7,638 nucleotides of DNA from an uncultured Lachnospiraceae bacterium (GTDB lineage: Bacteria > Bacillota > Clostridia > Lachnospirales > Lachnospiraceae). Location of the stretch: positions 1-7,638 of the forward strand of contig OMRF01000307.1 of assembly GCA_900313435.1 (NCBI GenBank), given 5' to 3'. A model generated the notes under the pieces. It had not been told where the DNA came from and made no database searches. It was given only the letters and a program-made list of their open reading frames with translations. The position numbers were made by a program, and so were the translations under genes. Below, piece after piece: positions 6,466 to 7,638 of this stretch. Numbering within the stretch: position 1 is the stretch's first letter; every line of letters begins with the position of its first letter.

Positions 6466-7320
6466 TTATTTTTCACCCTTCAAAAAAGCCTGCATATCCG
6501 AAATGCCGCTGATCCCGTCAAACAGCCCCTCGTCATAGAGCTTCTGGAGCTCTTTCGTGTCCATGGAATAGGTGGAAAGCTTCTCCTTCGGGGCAAAGAT
6601 AAAGACCTTCTTTTCTTCTGCCAGCTTAAGAAGCTCACTGTGCTGTTTGTTGTACATCTTGTAACGATTGTTGAGCCTCCAGATAACACGGGGCTCTTTT
6701 CTGAGCGCAAGTGTGTAGAGGACCTTGTTCTTCTGGGGCGCCATCACAAAGTTCAGAGGCTTTGAAAGGATCACGACCAGCCTGTCGACCCCGTCATGAA
6801 AGGCCTTCTTGAAGGGAAGGGAATCAGAGACCCCTCCGTCGCAGTAGCGGTGCCCCTCCAGTGTGATCGGTCTGCAGAGCACGGGCAGCGCGCAGGTAGC
6901 CTTGAAGGGACGCGAATCGTTTTTGAAGATATCCTTTTTCGTGAAATAACGGGGCTTTCCCGAATCAACATCGGTAGCCACAAAGACGAATTCGGAAGGA
7001 TTATCCAAAAGAGCGTCATAATCAAGAGGATCGCCGCCTCCCTCATTCGTAAGGGTATCGTAGATATAATGCATATTGAAGACATCGCCGCTCTTCAAAA
7101 ACGCATAAGCCCCGAAATACTCGGGATTCTTCGGATGCACCGTAAAGAAGCGCCTGTTTCTGTCCCTCTGGCCGGCCAGATATGAGGCAAGGCAGGTAGC
7201 GCCCGCCGAAACGCCTATTGCGTAATCAAAGGTTATTTTTTTGTCAAGGAAGGCATCAAGGACACCGGCACAGTAAGCATCCTTCATCCCCCCGCCTTCA
7301 ACAAGGATACCGGTTTTCAT
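6466..7320 (-). CDS. Patatin-like phospholipase (YjjU-type)
   Basis: 284-aa predicted serine hydrolase acting on lipid acyl chains. The catalytic dyad is visible: S38 in G-V-S-A-G (36-40) and D161 in D-G-G (161-163). The N-terminal oxyanion-hole loop reads E-G-G-G-M-K-D-A-Y at 8-16, with K-D where R-G or K-G is common. Other blocks typical of Firmicutes YjjU-like proteins are A-S-Y-L-A-G-Q-R (45-52), N-R-R-F (55-58), D-P-L-D-Y-D-A-L (97-104) and L-V-V-I-L-S-K-P (181-188). The C-terminal 90 residues (about 195-284) are charged and probably helical, as in the extra domain of this group. No signal peptide is present, so it is cytoplasmic or membrane-peripheral. It is the first gene of the minus-strand cluster. 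The start has an AAAGGA site 10 nt upstream, and a candidate promoter lies about 45-75 nt upstream. The cellular role is unknown; lipid turnover is the simplest guess. Confidence 0.93.
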   Translation of the reverse strand: MKTGILVEGGGMKDAYCAGVLDAFLDKKITFDYAIGVSAGATCLASYLAGQRDRNRRFFTVHPKNPEYFGAYAFLKSGDVFNMHYIYDTLTNEGGGDPLDYDALLDNPSEFVFVATDVDSGKPRYFTKKDIFKNDSRPFKATCALPVLCRPITLEGHRYCDGGVSDSLPFKKAFHDGVDRLVVILSKPLNFVMAPQKNKVLYTLALRKEPRVIWRLNNRYKMYNKQHSELLKLAEEKKVFIFAPKEKLSTYSMDTKELQKLYDEGLFDGISGISDMQAFLKGEK

Positions 7321-7360
7321 ATTATCTTCATCCTTTCCTTAATCATTCTCAAAAATAATA

Positions 7361-7380
7361 CGGATATTATAGCCTATCCG
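7361..7380. repeat. Inverted repeat CGGATA-N8-TATCCG
   Basis: A perfect 6-bp dyad with an 8-nt spacer. It covers the -10 box of the patatin promoter (7371-7366) and part of the -10 to -35 spacer. It could be an operator or, on RNA, a weak hairpin; only the symmetry is observed. Confidence 0.5.
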
Positions 7381-7394
7381 GCTTTTATACAAAA
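7366..7394 (-). promoter_or_regulatory. Candidate promoter of the patatin-CPBP-dnaE cluster
   Basis: On the minus strand there is a perfect TATAAT -10 box at 7371-7366. The -35 region is less certain: TTGTAT (7392-7387) gives a 15-nt spacer, and TTTTGT (7394-7389) gives 17 nt. Transcription would start near 7359, about 39 nt before the patatin ATG. Confidence 0.45.
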
Positions 7395-7408
7395 GAAAAA
7401 ATTTGTAT
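7387..7408. repeat. Inverted repeat ATACAAA-N8-TTTGTAT
   Basis: A perfect 7-bp dyad around an A-rich 8-nt spacer. One arm overlaps the minus-strand -35 region; the other ends 2 bp before the plus-strand -35 box. The position fits a regulator-binding site able to affect both divergent promoters. Confidence 0.5.
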
Positions 7409-7409
7409 C

Positions 7410-7438
7410 TTGTTAGATAAATGCCCCTAAATTATAGT
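7410..7438 (+). promoter_or_regulatory. Probable sigma-A promoter of the plus-strand gene
   Basis: TTGTTA (7410-7415) and TATAGT (7433-7438) are spaced by 17 nt, with an A-rich tract just upstream. Transcription would start near 7445 and give a leader of about 45 nt to the ATG at 7490. Confidence 0.55.
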
Positions 7439-7489
7439 AGCAACGGTTTTTTATAATGTTTATAAGGAAATAAAAGGAGTGTTCTAAAA

Positions 7490-7638
7490 ATGGCAGAGGG
7501 ATTCAAGCACGCTGCACAGCGTAAGGCATTCGAGCTCGCTATAGGCGGCGCCTTAAACCATATCAACAAGACCCGTGAGAAGGGAATGATCCAGTTCATC
7601 AATCTCATGGAAAAGATCCTCGGAAAGACCTGGGATTC
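7490..7638 (+). CDS. 5' part of a plus-strand gene, possibly a radical SAM protein
   Basis: The frame opens at ATG 7490 with a strong AGGAG ribosome binding site (7475-7479, 10 nt upstream) and stays open for 49 full codons to the window edge. The peptide begins M-A-E-G-F-K-H-A-A-Q-R-K-A-F-E-L and reads as a basic, amphipathic helical region with no signal peptide. From memory, this opening resembles Lachnospiraceae radical SAM proteins in which a helical leader of roughly 100 residues precedes the CxxxCxxC cluster. The cluster is not in the window, so the family call is tentative. The gene is divergent from the patatin cluster and has its own good promoter. The codon choice (AAG, CTC, ATC, GGC) looks like that of a well-expressed native gene. 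Confidence 0.75.
   Translation, partial: MAEGFKHAAQRKAFELAIGGALNHINKTREKGMIQFINLMEKILGKTWD

Larger units (their letters stand above)
7321..7489. other. Divergent intergenic promoter region
   Basis: This 169-nt AT-rich gap separates the minus-strand patatin cluster from the plus-strand gene at 7490. It contains candidate promoters in both directions, two inverted repeats with 8-nt spacers, an A-rich tract (7391-7401) just upstream of the plus-strand -35 box that could act as an UP element, and ribosome binding sites at both ends. A second perfect TATAAT (plus strand, 7452-7457) lacks a good -35 partner. Confidence 0.6.

Noticed and set aside
6465..6476. GTG start giving a four-residue longer CPBP protein overlapping the patatin gene
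   Set aside because: The GTG is part of the GAAGGGTG ribosome binding site; the ATG at 6464 is correctly spaced from it.
5547..7320. Patatin plus CPBP (Abi-type) protein as an anti-phage system
   Set aside because: The patatin is of the YjjU housekeeping type, no nucleotide cyclase or sensor gene is present, and the next gene is dnaE. 'Abi' is only a historical family label for CPBP proteins.
7451..7465. TTATAA-TGT-TTATAA symmetry in the leader of the plus-strand gene
   Set aside because: It is both a direct and inverted repeat made only of A and T in an AT-rich leader, so chance is a sufficient explanation.

Overview
The window looks like chromosomal housekeeping DNA from an anaerobic, low-to-mid GC Firmicute, most likely of the Lachnospiraceae/Clostridia type. 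This rests on the style of the proteins: a Gram-positive DnaE with an intact PHP domain, an ATP-type PfkA, a Firmicutes YjjU-like patatin, a probable pyruvate formate-lyase activase, and AGGAG-like ribosome binding sites. The exact genus cannot be read from the sequence.

Layout: almost everything lies on the minus strand and is read from right to left. From about 7320 down to the left edge the order is: a patatin-like phospholipase, a CPBP-family membrane protease, the DNA polymerase III alpha subunit (dnaE), 6-phosphofructokinase (pfkA), a SPOUT/TrmH-type RNA 2'-O-methyltransferase, and the first 18 codons of a further gene that resembles a pyruvate formate-lyase activating enzyme. Patatin-CPBP (1-nt gap) and CPBP-dnaE (13-nt gap) are packed tightly. 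pfkA-methyltransferase (9-nt gap) and methyltransferase-activase (4-nt gap) are also packed tightly. The only sizeable break on this strand is the 166 nt between dnaE and pfkA. It carries a good sigma-A-like promoter for pfkA but no convincing terminator, so there are probably two overlapping transcription units.

At the right end a divergent plus-strand gene begins at 7490 and runs off the window. Its 49 visible residues resemble the N-terminus of a Lachnospiraceae radical SAM protein. The 169-nt divergent intergenic region holds promoters for both directions and two perfect inverted repeats with equal 8-nt spacers. Both repeats overlap the minus-strand core promoter, so it is a plausible operator region.

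Functionally, the left cluster joins glycolysis (pfkA) with an RNA methyltransferase and possibly mixed-acid fermentation (pyruvate formate-lyase activation). The right cluster joins two membrane or lipid-linked enzymes with the replicative polymerase. I found no mobile element, CRISPR array, tRNA, rRNA or clear defence system. The points most worth a second look are the Asn-to-Leu change in the PfkA catalytic loop, the paired inverted repeats in the divergent promoter, and the altered oxyanion-hole motif of the patatin.
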